Below, in pieces: positions 44,425-52,925 of a DNA stretch of 64,000 nucleotides. The translations under genes were made by a program, and so were the position numbers. The DNA is from JACJWR01 sp964556255. GTDB taxonomy: Bacteria > Actinomycetota > Actinomycetes > S36-B12 > UBA10799. Under the pieces are notes generated by a model, which was not told the origin of the DNA, did not search any database, and worked only from the letters and a program-made list of their open reading frames with translations. Position 1 is the first letter of the stretch. Each line of letters starts with the position of its first letter. The stretch covers positions 18,362-82,361 of the forward strand of contig CAZKVQ010000005.1 in NCBI GenBank assembly GCA_964556255.1, given 5' to 3'.

Positions 44425-45906
44425 TCAGGACTCCCGAAGCGTCTTGCGAAGTCCCTTCGTCACAGCCTTCAGGACGGCGATCCGTGCAAAGTACTTGTTG
44501 TTGGCCGGGATCACATGCCACTGGGCCCGCTCCGTGGTGGTTCGCAGGACCATCTGGTCGACCGCACCGACGTAGTCATCCCACTTCTCGCGGTTGCGGT
44601 AGTCCTCCTCGGTGATCTTGTGCTGCTTGTAGGGGGTTTCCTCACGGGCCTGGAATCGTGCGAGTTGCTCCTCCTGGGAGATGTGCAGCCAGAACTTCGC
44701 CACGTAGTAGCCCCGCTCGGCCAACTGCGCCTCGAAATCATTGATCTCGTCGTAGGCCCGCTGCCATTCCGCGGCATCGGCGAAACCTTCGATTCGCTCC
44801 ACCAACACCCGTCCGTACCACGTTCGGTCGAAGATGACGAAGCGGCCCGCAGGTGGCAGATCACGCCAGAACCGCCACAGGTAGGGGTACTTCCGCTCCT
44901 CCTCGGTCGGCGCCGCGACCGGAACGATGCGGTAGTCACCGGCCTCGAGAGCGGCGGTCAGGCGCCGGATGACCCCACCCTTGCCCGCAGCGTCCCAGCC
45001 TTCAAACGCCAGCACGGTGCTCACCCCGCGTTCCCTGGCCTCGATCGAGAGTTTGCGCAGCCGTCCCTGGAGTCTGGCCAGTTCCTTGCGGTAGGTGGCC
45101 TTGTCGAGCGACTGATTCAGATCCACCCCGCTCAGCACATTTGCCTCGCCGTCGACGTCGCCGAACACCGACTCCGCGACCGATGGGCCGGTGATGGGAG
45201 CCTGCGCCAGTCGAGCCTGCAGCGCCGCCAGGATGGTCCGACCCACCGTCAGGTCGCGATAGCGGGCATTGGTGGCTTCGACGATCGTCCAGGGGGCCCC
45301 GGGTGCGCTGGTCTCACGCAGGATCCGTTCGACGATCGGCATCGTTTCGCCCAGTTGGTCCAGGGCCGCCCAGTCGCGCTGGTCGACCTGCCATCCCTGC
45401 GCCGGATTCGCCTCTGCTTTCTTCAGCTTCTTGCGTTGCAGCTTCTCCGGGGTGTGGAAGAAGAACTTGATCACCAGGGCACCTTCGGCCACCATCTCGT
45501 TCTGCATGCCGCGGACATGGCGCAGCCAGCTTCCGAAACTCTCTTCGTCGATCTCGCCGTTGGCGCGCATCGTGGCGGTCCGCATCAAGCCACCTGCGAA
45601 GACAGCCGTCTTCCCCTTTGGCGGTAGGGCGCGCCATAGGCGCCAGAGCGCCGGCCGGTCGGCTTCCTCCTGGCTGTAGTCGGCGAAGACTCGGGTGTCG
45701 ATGAATCGCGCGTCCATCCACTCATTGATCCGGTTGACGACCTCGTTGGCCGCGATCCGGTCATCACCGGCGATCCAGATGATCACCGGGAAGTCCGCGT
45801 TCCGCAGGTCGTACTGCGCATTCACCAACTCCAGGCGCAACTGCGGCACGGCCGCCTTGAACGTGGCCTTGTCGATCGAGTTGCCGACCTCAGCGACTTT
45901 CAACAT
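44425..45906 (-). CDS. ppk2: Two-domain polyphosphate kinase 2 (polyphosphate:AMP phosphotransferase-like)
   Basis: 493 residues made of two fused PPK2 domains. The C-terminal domain (about 255-480) is canonical: Walker A LAFEGWDAAGKGGVIRRL, Walker B DRTWYGRVLVER, and the lid EEERKYPYLWRFWRDLPP. In the N-terminal domain the Walker A position reads WIAGDDRIAANEVV, with Lys and the GKGG core lost, so it should be inactive. This is the class II arrangement, known to phosphorylate AMP with polyphosphate. The ATG at 45906 follows GGGAGAGAC; another ATG 21 bases upstream lacks such a site. It is the next gene upstream of the ABC exporter on the same strand, 22 bases before its ATPase start. Confidence 0.88.
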   Translation of the reverse strand: MLKVAEVGNSIDKATFKAAVPQLRLELVNAQYDLRNADFPVIIWIAGDDRIAANEVVNRINEWMDARFIDTRVFADYSQEEADRPALWRLWRALPPKGKTAVFAGGLMRTATMRANGEIDEESFGSWLRHVRGMQNEMVAEGALVIKFFFHTPEKLQRKKLKKAEANPAQGWQVDQRDWAALDQLGETMPIVERILRETSAPGAPWTIVEATNARYRDLTVGRTILAALQARLAQAPITGPSVAESVFGDVDGEANVLSGVDLNQSLDKATYRKELARLQGRLRKLSIEARERGVSTVLAFEGWDAAGKGGVIRRLTAALEAGDYRIVPVAAPTEEERKYPYLWRFWRDLPPAGRFVIFDRTWYGRVLVERIEGFADAAEWQRAYDEINDFEAQLAERGYYVAKFWLHISQEEQLARFQAREETPYKQHKITEEDYRNREKWDDYVGAVDQMVLRTTTERAQWHVIPANNKYFARIAVLKAVTKGLRKTLRES

Positions 45907-45939
45907 CTGTCTCTCCCTGCTTTCCACCCAAGTGATGAA

Positions 45940-45957
45940 CCTGCGAAGTATCGCAGG
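45940..45957 (-). terminator. Hairpin between the FUSC gene and ppk2
   Basis: CCTGCGA-AGTA-TCGCAGG is a perfect 7-base stem with a tetraloop, 45 bases after the FUSC stop and followed on the minus strand by a TTCATCACTT stretch. Weak but plausible terminator. Confidence 0.45.
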
Positions 45958-46001
45958 AGATTCGTGCGGAGTCGTCCCAACGATGGGGCGGTCCCCCGGC
46001 G

Positions 46002-48068
46002 CTATCCGGCATCAGAGGAGCGCACTACTTGCGGGTCCGACACGGCTGCCAGCGCGGCAACTGCCTCCGAGTCCGAACGGACGAGGAGTTCAGCAACGGC
46101 ATCGTTGGGGGTGTTCGGGAAGTCGACGACCTCGGGACAGTCGTGGTCGTGTCGTCGCCGCAACTCGCGCGCGGTGCACCTCAGGACGGCCGCCGCGTGC
46201 TGCGCTGCCTCAACCCCGATCGGCGATGGCGCAGCTCCGTGGGACAGGGACATCTGTGCGGCGGTCGCGGCGCGACTGGAGTCGTGGATCCTGGTGAAGA
46301 TGATCTGGCCGCGCCAGGCCGAGACCCCCGGACCGAGTGGCTCGATCCGTCGTATGTCGAGTCCGTGCTGCACCTCGACCCGGGCCCTCCGTACCGCCCG
46401 GCGGCGCTTCTTCATCTTCTTGGGTTTCTGACCCGCGGCGTGCAGTCCGACGGCATCGATCCATTCCGCGGTTGCCTCCGCGTACTCGGAGAGTTGCCGG
46501 CCGAGCAGTCTTCCCTGTTTGAGCGGGAGCACCAGGAGTAGCAGCACCGCGATGATGCAGCCGGCAAACACGTCCAGCATCCGCGTCTCGGCTACCTGGA
46601 CAGGGTTCTCCCCCACGGCGGCCCTCGTGAAGACGGTGAAGACGGTCACCGCGACGATGAAGAGCCCCTCGTTGGCGCTCGTGACCGCACACGCCCCGAT
46701 GGCCAGCAGGGTCACCAGGATCATGTTGGTGACGTCGCTCGAACCGGTGATGTAGACGATCGGCACCACGGCCGCGGCTCCCAGCGCGACACCCACGGCC
46801 CTCGAGATGGTGTCGGAGGTGAGCGCCCGATGGTCGGGGCGTAGTAGGGCGACGCTGGTGGCGGCGATCCAGGCCCCGTGGGGCAGGTCGAACACGGCGG
46901 CCAGGCTCAACCCGATGACCGCTGCAAGCGCCAGTCGCACGCCGCTTCGGATGTCACTGGGACCGGGATGCAGCAACTCGTCCCAGTCCCGGTCACTCAA
47001 CGGAACCATGCTGGAACTCATACGTTCGCTGTCCGCGTTCTGCAGCCGCGCCACATGACGGTCGATGCGCTTCGCCTGTGAGGCCACCGATCGCGCAGTG
47101 GGGCGCGCTGACCGGTCCGAGGCTATCTGCTGGGCGCGATCGGACTCCGCCGCCAACTCTGCCAGGGCCTTTCGTTGACCACGGCCTGTCGTCGTGGGCG
47201 TGGCCTCGTCGAGCAACGCCTGGGCGGCAGCGCGGAGGCTCGCAGCGGCGATGGTGAGCGCCTCGTCGACCTCCGGCTCTTGGATGACCTGCACGTCGAA
47301 GGCCCGTCGCACCCGGATGGCGCTCGCCTCGAGGCGCAACTGCTCGGCGTCACCAAGGATCTTGCGCAATGCGCGTCTGCGGCGGTGGGTCAGATCAGAC
47401 CGGTTGATCGTCGCGTCCGCTTCGACGATCGCCGCCTCCGCCGCGGGTCCGGTGGTGGACTTCTGACGCACTTGGGCGTCGTCCAGGTGTTCTGCCACCG
47501 CGATGAGCGCCATCGCCACCGGCCTGCGCTCGGGCAGGTCGCTGGTCCACCGGCCGGCCACAATCGTGCCGGCGGCCTGCAGCAGCCCTGCCGCCAACAC
47601 GGCCAGGGCACTCTGGATCACCAGTTCGTGGGTCATCCGACTCAGCGCCAGGAATGCCAAGACGTTGAGGACGTCGGCGAACATCCGACTGATCGACTTG
47701 TCGTGCTGGGCACTCAACCCGGACAGCGCCGCGCAGAGGATCATGATGGCGCTGGCAACCCAGGGGCTGAACAACCCGCCGGCCAGCACGACGATGAAGA
47801 ACAGCACCGACTGCGCGGTCATCGTCTCGGCGGTGAAGCGGGCGGGCTCGTTGCGATCCTGAAGGCCGACATAGAGACCCGCGACGGCCGCCAGGGCACC
47901 CACTTCCGGATTCGTCAACCAGGTCGCGACCACGAACGTCAGCCCGACAAGCAGGCCGCGTCTGAGGGCCGACCACCGCCGCAGCCGGGCACGGTCGATC
48001 GTGGTCACGCTTGAAACCACGGATCCGAGGTAGGACATCAGCCCATTTCCGTTTATCGCCGACACCAT
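46002..48068 (-). CDS. FUSC family membrane protein
   Basis: 688 residues from ATG 48068; later ATGs (48038) are possible. Two halves, each with about five to six membrane helices, are separated by a long polar helical region (about 190-350, Ala/Arg/Glu-rich). The second half contains VRLALAAVIGLSLAAVFDLPHGAWIAATSVALLRPDH, typical of the FUSC/aromatic acid exporter-like family. A C-terminal soluble helical domain follows. The family includes fusaric acid resistance and AaeB-like exporters. The substrate is unknown. Confidence 0.8.
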   Translation of the reverse strand: MVSAINGNGLMSYLGSVVSSVTTIDRARLRRWSALRRGLLVGLTFVVATWLTNPEVGALAAVAGLYVGLQDRNEPARFTAETMTAQSVLFFIVVLAGGLFSPWVASAIMILCAALSGLSAQHDKSISRMFADVLNVLAFLALSRMTHELVIQSALAVLAAGLLQAAGTIVAGRWTSDLPERRPVAMALIAVAEHLDDAQVRQKSTTGPAAEAAIVEADATINRSDLTHRRRRALRKILGDAEQLRLEASAIRVRRAFDVQVIQEPEVDEALTIAAASLRAAAQALLDEATPTTTGRGQRKALAELAAESDRAQQIASDRSARPTARSVASQAKRIDRHVARLQNADSERMSSSMVPLSDRDWDELLHPGPSDIRSGVRLALAAVIGLSLAAVFDLPHGAWIAATSVALLRPDHRALTSDTISRAVGVALGAAAVVPIVYITGSSDVTNMILVTLLAIGACAVTSANEGLFIVAVTVFTVFTRAAVGENPVQVAETRMLDVFAGCIIAVLLLLVLPLKQGRLLGRQLSEYAEATAEWIDAVGLHAAGQKPKKMKKRRRAVRRARVEVQHGLDIRRIEPLGPGVSAWRGQIIFTRIHDSSRAATAAQMSLSHGAAPSPIGVEAAQHAAAVLRCTARELRRRHDHDCPEVVDFPNTPNDAVAELLVRSDSEAVAALAAVSDPQVVRSSDAG

Positions 48069-48166
48069 GGTTGCCCTGGGGTTCGGGTCCAACCGCGATC
48101 AAGGTATCCGATTTCCGGCAATGTTGGCGTTCCTCGTGGTTCACCCGCCATTCACCATGGGGGGGC

Positions 48167-49222
48167 TCACATGCCGATGAAGGCCACCTGCGGACCTGCG
48201 GCTGCTCCCTCGCTGGCGGTTGCCGGTGCGTACAGCCGCCACCACCACTTGCCGGCGCGGAACGGGACACCGAATCGACCCGTGCCGTCGGCCCGGGTAC
48301 GGGTCGACGACTGGATCTGCCAGGCACCGGTCCTGGGGTTTCGCCACTGCAGTTGCAGCACCCGGTTTGCGCCCGGCAGCACCTGCAGATTCATGATGCG
48401 TTTGGTGCCGACCCGCCCGAGGTAGAACGGGTACTTCCAGGGCGTGACCCTGCTGGTGGTGGAACCGCCGCCGGTCACCGGGGGCGGTGTGCCGCCCAAT
48501 GAGTTGTAGTGGAAGTACCAGGCGTTGGAGAACGAGTAGTTCCCGAAGCTCGAGACGTTCAGGTTACTCGGCCGACCACCGCCGGATTGGATGATGCGCC
48601 CGCCCCCGAGGTAGATCTGGGCATGACCGGCGTTACCGGCCGACTGCGACGGGTCGGGGCCGTCGAACTGGATGATGATGTCGCCCGGACGCAAGTTGGC
48701 CTTCGAAACCCGCGTCAGGTTCGTGCCCGAGTAGTAGCTCGGGATGTAGGCGCCGGTCCAACCCATCATCGGGTAGAACGAGGAGACCGATCCGGTGCGA
48801 TAGTTCTTGATCTTGCCGCCGGCCGCGCGGTAGGCACGACCCACCATCGACGAGCAGTCGAACACCCAAGGGTTCACCGAATCCCGGTTGCTCTGGCTGT
48901 AGGCCGCCCCGAGGTGGGCGAAGGCGTAGCGAATGGCCCCTGCGGCCTCCCGGGTGGGCGCAGAGTTGCTCGCCTGCACGCAGATGGCGTGCACGTCACC
49001 GCCAGTTCGAATGGTCCCGCTGGGGGCATACGTCGGGCAGCCGGCCGGCGCCACTTCACTTCGATACGCCTGGACGGAGACCCCGCCCTCGGGTGGTTCC
49101 GGGTAGTTCGCCAGCGCCGGACTAGCCGCCACTGTGGATGCCAGCAGCAGAGCCCCCGCCACGCCCCCGACTCCGGGACCTACCAGTCGTCGATGTGCAC
49201 CGTCGGCACGGTGAACCGCCAC
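48167..49222 (-). CDS. Secreted NlpC/P60 peptidoglycan hydrolase-like protein
   Basis: 351 residues. The GTG at 49222 has GGAGG six bases upstream. A signal peptide (GVAGALLLASTVAASPALA) precedes an NlpC/P60 domain with the catalytic Cys in FDCSSMVGRAYRAAGG and His in NAGHAQIYLGGG; the third polar residue is not assigned. After a short Gly/Pro linker, a C-terminal domain of about 85 residues with VLQLQWRNPRTGAWQ and WWWRLYAP looks like a wall- or substrate-binding beta-sandwich module. It likely cuts peptide bonds in peptidoglycan outside the cell. Divergent from copA across 216 bases. Confidence 0.85.
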   Translation of the reverse strand: MAVHRADGAHRRLVGPGVGGVAGALLLASTVAASPALANYPEPPEGGVSVQAYRSEVAPAGCPTYAPSGTIRTGGDVHAICVQASNSAPTREAAGAIRYAFAHLGAAYSQSNRDSVNPWVFDCSSMVGRAYRAAGGKIKNYRTGSVSSFYPMMGWTGAYIPSYYSGTNLTRVSKANLRPGDIIIQFDGPDPSQSAGNAGHAQIYLGGGRIIQSGGGRPSNLNVSSFGNYSFSNAWYFHYNSLGGTPPPVTGGGSTTSRVTPWKYPFYLGRVGTKRIMNLQVLPGANRVLQLQWRNPRTGAWQIQSSTRTRADGTGRFGVPFRAGKWWWRLYAPATASEGAAAGPQVAFIGM

Positions 49223-49438
49223 AGCGAACCTCCAACTCCGATAGAGTGTCGACCCGAAGACCGAACGCCCATACACAAATCTCTCGGCGCGTCGCTCCCC
49301 GAACTTGACCCCAGTAGTCACTACAATGCGCACTTTGTACCTCTCGCGCGGCATTCTGCCCAAACCTTTACTTTCCGTCTCCTTGACGGCCGCCCGCCGA
49401 ATGAGGGGCGTACCGCGGGCCGAAGGTAGGGTTGCCAC

Positions 49439-51706
49439 GTGAGCGTCAGCGGTGACCTCGAACCCCGGACCGTCGATCTCAAGATCGGCGGCATGACGTG
49501 CGCCTCGTGCGCCGCCCGGGTCGAGAAGAAACTCAACCGGATGGACAGCGTGAGCGCCGAGGTCAACTACGCCACCGAAGTGGCCCGGGTGTCCATCGGC
49601 AAGGACCTCAGTCTCGACGACGTGATAGCCACGATCGAGGCGACCGGCTACTCGGCCGAACTGCCCAGCCCGCCGCCCCGAGAACAGTCGACGGATGATG
49701 GGTCCCCCGCCGTCCAGGAAGACCCTGAACTCGTCTCCTTGCGTCAGCGCCTTCTGATCTGCACGGTCCTGACGGTGCCTGTCATGGCGATGGCGATGAT
49801 CCCCGCACTGCAGTTCACCAACTGGCAGTGGCTGTCCCTGACGCTCGCGGCTCCCGTCGTGGTCTGGGGGGCCTGGCCCTTCCATCGTGCCGCGTGGACG
49901 AATGCCCGCCACGGTGCCGCGACCATGGACACCCTGATCAGCATCGGGGTGGGTGCGGCCTTCCTGTGGTCGTTGTACGCGCTGTTCTTCGGCGACGCCG
50001 GCATGGCGGGTATGAAGATGTCCTTCTCCCTGCTGGGACATCCGGACGACTCCTCCCAGAGCATCTATCTGGAGGTGGCGTCCGCGGTCACTGTTTTCAT
50101 CCTGCTCGGGCGGTACCTGGAGGCGCGGGCGAAGACCAAGTCAGGCGCGGCACTTCGCGCCCTTGCGTCCATGGGGGCCAAGGACGCCGCCGTGCTTCGC
50201 GACGGCTCGGAGGTGAGGGTTGCGGTTGGTGATCTGGTAGTCGGCGACCGGTTCGTGGTGCGTCCCGGCGAGAAGATCGCAACAGACGGCCGCGTCGTGG
50301 AGGGTTCCTCGGCCGTCGACCAGAGCATGCTCACCGGGGAGTCCGTGCCCGTGGAGGTGGGACCCGGGGACTCGGTCGTCGGGGCCACCGTCAACTCGGG
50401 TGGCCGGATGATCGTGGAGGTCACCGGGGTCGGCGCCGACACGGCACTGGCGCAGATGACACGGCTGGTCGCCGATGCACAGTCGGGCAAAGCTCCGGTG
50501 CAGCGATTGGCCGACCGGGTGGCCGCGGTGTTCGTTCCGATCGTCCTGGTGTTGGCGCTCGCGACGCTGGTGGGCTGGCTGATCGCCGGCGCCGGTGCGC
50601 AGACCGCCTTCACTGCGGCCGTTGCCGTCTTGATCATTGCGTGCCCGTGCGCCCTGGGGCTCGCTACACCCACCGCGCTGCTGGTCGGAACCGGGCGGGC
50701 AGCACAACTGGGGATCCTCATCAAGGGGCCACAGGTGCTGGAAAGCACCCGCCAGGTCGACACGGTCGTGCTGGACAAAACCGGCACGGTGACAACGGGG
50801 CAAATGTCGGTGCTGGACATCGTGCCGGTGGCCGGCACGAGTCCGGAGGAAGTCCTGCGGCTGGCCGGCGCGGTCGAGCACGCCTCCGAGCACCCGATTG
50901 GAGCCGCGATCTCACGCCGAGCGCTGGAATCTCTCGGCAGCCTGTCGGAGGTCAGTGATTTCCAGGCGATCCAGGGCCACGGGGTTTTGGGAACCGTTTG
51001 CGGGCTCGAGGTGGCGGCTGGCCGAGGCTCATGGCTGTCGCAATTGTGGCACCTGGAGCTGCCGGACTCGCTGGCCTCCGCTCTCGATGTGGCCGAGGCG
51101 GCCGGGCGCACCGTCGTGGCGGTCGGGTGGGACCACCGGATCACCGGGGTGGTGGTGGTCGGGGACTCAATCAAGGCGAGCAGCGCAGAGGCCATCGCTG
51201 ACCTTCGTTCGCTCGGCCTGACCCCGATGCTGCTGACCGGTGACAACGAGCAGGCCGCCCGCGCCATCGCCACCGAAGTGGGAATCGACACGGTGATCGC
51301 CGAGGTTCTCCCGGCCGACAAGGTCGCGGCTGTCAAGGATCTGCAGAACGACGGCCGAGTCGTCGCCATGGTCGGGGACGGGGTGAACGATGCCGCGGCG
51401 CTGGCCCAGTCCGACCTCGGGATTGCGATGGGCACCGGCACCGACGTGGCAATCGAGGCTTCCGACCTGACGATCATCAGCGGAGACTTGCGGGCCTCCG
51501 CCGACGCGGTTGCCCTCTCCAGGCGCACCCTGGCAACCATCAAGGGCAACCTTTTCTGGGCGTTCGCCTACAACGTGGCGGCAATCCCGCTTGCTATGTC
51601 CGGCATGCTCAATCCGCTCGTTGCCGGCGCCGCGATGGCCTTCTCATCGGTGTTCGTCGTTACCAACAGCCTGCGACTGCGACGTTTCAAGGGGTACCGC
51701 CGATAG
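49439..51706 (+). CDS. copA: Copper-translocating P-type ATPase (CopA)
   Basis: 755 residues. One N-terminal heavy-metal domain holds GGMTCASCAARV (Cys21, Cys24). The channel motif CPC is in IIACPCALGLATP (Cys402), and the phosphorylation site is DKTGT (Asp446). TGES, the HP motif (EHASEHPIG) and GDGVNDAAAL complete a P1B-1 ATPase, so Cu(I) export is the likely role. The GTG start at 49439 is followed directly by family-like sequence. copZ follows after 50 bases on the same strand. No CsoR or CueR gene is present in the window, and I saw no clear CsoR operator upstream. Confidence 0.93.
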   Translation: MSVSGDLEPRTVDLKIGGMTCASCAARVEKKLNRMDSVSAEVNYATEVARVSIGKDLSLDDVIATIEATGYSAELPSPPPREQSTDDGSPAVQEDPELVSLRQRLLICTVLTVPVMAMAMIPALQFTNWQWLSLTLAAPVVVWGAWPFHRAAWTNARHGAATMDTLISIGVGAAFLWSLYALFFGDAGMAGMKMSFSLLGHPDDSSQSIYLEVASAVTVFILLGRYLEARAKTKSGAALRALASMGAKDAAVLRDGSEVRVAVGDLVVGDRFVVRPGEKIATDGRVVEGSSAVDQSMLTGESVPVEVGPGDSVVGATVNSGGRMIVEVTGVGADTALAQMTRLVADAQSGKAPVQRLADRVAAVFVPIVLVLALATLVGWLIAGAGAQTAFTAAVAVLIIACPCALGLATPTALLVGTGRAAQLGILIKGPQVLESTRQVDTVVLDKTGTVTTGQMSVLDIVPVAGTSPEEVLRLAGAVEHASEHPIGAAISRRALESLGSLSEVSDFQAIQGHGVLGTVCGLEVAAGRGSWLSQLWHLELPDSLASALDVAEAAGRTVVAVGWDHRITGVVVVGDSIKASSAEAIADLRSLGLTPMLLTGDNEQAARAIATEVGIDTVIAEVLPADKVAAVKDLQNDGRVVAMVGDGVNDAAALAQSDLGIAMGTGTDVAIEASDLTIISGDLRASADAVALSRRTLATIKGNLFWAFAYNVAAIPLAMSGMLNPLVAGAAMAFSSVFVVTNSLRLRRFKGYRR

Positions 51707-51756
51707 GGCACGATGGACAAGCACCGCATCGAATATCAGAGAGGCGAGGACATCGC

Positions 51757-51963
51757 ATGGCAACGATCACCTACAACGTCACCGGCATGAGCTGTCAGCA
51801 CTGCGTTAATGCCATCACCGAAGAGGTCACGAAGGTCGATGACGTCGACACCGTCGTGGTCGACCTCGACAACGGAACCGTGTCGGTCACGGGTGCCGAA
51901 CTCGATGATGCCAGCCTCAAGGCAGCGATCGACGAGGCCGGCTACGAGGTTGTCGGAACCTGA
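51757..51963 (+). CDS. copZ: Copper chaperone (CopZ, heavy-metal-associated domain)
   Basis: 68 residues, a single HMA domain. The metal site is GMSCQHC (Cys13, Cys16), preceded by the beta strand TITYNVT and followed by the helix VNAITEEVTKVDDV. It binds Cu(I) and can hand it to CopA. The ATG follows GAGGCGAGGACATCGC. It is the second gene of the copper pair and ends 25 bases from the convergent alpha/beta hydrolase stop. Confidence 0.93.
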   Translation: MATITYNVTGMSCQHCVNAITEEVTKVDDVDTVVVDLDNGTVSVTGAELDDASLKAAIDEAGYEVVGT

Positions 51964-51988
51964 CCCTCGGTCCCGCGATTGGCGTCGG

Positions 51989-52714
51989 TCACTCGGTGGC
52001 CGACGGCTTGGGCGCTCCGGACTTCATGTCGGCCACGATCTCGGACACCTTCGCCCAGATCTTTGCCCGCACCTCCGGTGAATGCATCTCATTGAGGTGG
52101 TTGACCCTGCCGAGGATGATGTCGTCGAGTTCCAACTCCGGGTAGAGCTGAAGATGACGTCGCAACTCCTCGTCGGTCGCGATCAGAGTGTTGTGCACGC
52201 CAGGCACGTCGATGTGGGCACCTACGTAGGGTCGGATGAACAACTCGTGGGTGCTGTAGATGTTACTGACCCGGTCGGCGATCACGGGGACATCGTCGTG
52301 AAGCGCGGTGAGGAACTCCGAACCGGCGCTCATGTCGCGCATGGCTGGAAGCCGGTGACGGACGATACGACTGAGCGTGCCGGCACTGACAGCCCCCTGC
52401 CATGGGGCCCCGATGGTGAAGGCGTGGCGAACCTGCAGTGGGTGGTCGATGGCGTACCGAAGCACGGCCAGGCCACCCTGCGAGTGCCCCACCAGCACTA
52501 TCGGCGAATCTCGCGCCCGTCCACGCTCGCGCAGGGCCTTGGTGATGTCCCGCCGGATGTGCTCTTGCGACGAGGCCATTGTCAGCGTCACGCCGAAGTT
52601 CGCCAACGTGATCAGGAAGGCGTCCGGGTGCCGTTCCAAGACCGGACGCATCATCACCGTGGCCGCCGCACCCCTGATCGCGGTTCCGGCGACGATTCCA
52701 ACAGCGACAGGCAC
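51989..52714 (-). CDS. Alpha/beta hydrolase
   Basis: 241 residues. The nucleophile elbow is GHSQGGLAVL, preceded by the strand PIVLV; the C-terminal His is likely in GVHNTLIATDE or near RVNHLNEMH, and an Asp partner cannot be placed safely. There is no secretion signal, though a hydrophobic VAVGIVAGTAIRGAAATV starts the protein. The layout resembles lipase class 2/PGAP1-like esterases. The substrate is unknown. Alone in its orientation after copZ. Confidence 0.75.
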   Translation of the reverse strand: MPVAVGIVAGTAIRGAAATVMMRPVLERHPDAFLITLANFGVTLTMASSQEHIRRDITKALRERGRARDSPIVLVGHSQGGLAVLRYAIDHPLQVRHAFTIGAPWQGAVSAGTLSRIVRHRLPAMRDMSAGSEFLTALHDDVPVIADRVSNIYSTHELFIRPYVGAHIDVPGVHNTLIATDEELRRHLQLYPELELDDIILGRVNHLNEMHSPEVRAKIWAKVSEIVADMKSGAPKPSATE

Positions 52715-52925
52715 GAAGCGTCTCTCCTCTCCGGAACAGCTCGGTTCGGAACGTCGGCCAGCGAAGCCTCGGCGACGAGCACAAGACCGGCGAATGACGA
52801 CCCATCACCATTTTGGACCAGCAGTGGCGGATTGTCGCCCGGGAACACGCGCACCGGGCTGACGGAGGCCCACTGCGGGTGCCCCACACCCCGACACGAG
52901 GGATGACGCTCAGTGCGTCAGCAGT

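Noticed and set aside
45695..48014. Plus-strand open frames over the FUSC gene (up to 279 codons)
   Set aside because: Antisense to a continuous membrane protein gene with family-typical helices, and without motifs of their own.
49223..49438. A possible c-di-AMP (ydaO) riboswitch or CsoR operator between the NlpC/P60 and copA genes
   Set aside because: Actinobacterial wall hydrolase genes often have ydaO elements and copA often has CsoR sites, but I could not find the conserved ydaO cores or a CsoR-type GC-rich dyad here.
49223..50041. The long open frame upstream of the NlpC/P60 start that could extend the protein by about 270 residues
   Set aside because: The upstream part overlaps copA in antisense, while the GTG at 49222 has a good ribosome site and is followed by a normal signal peptide.
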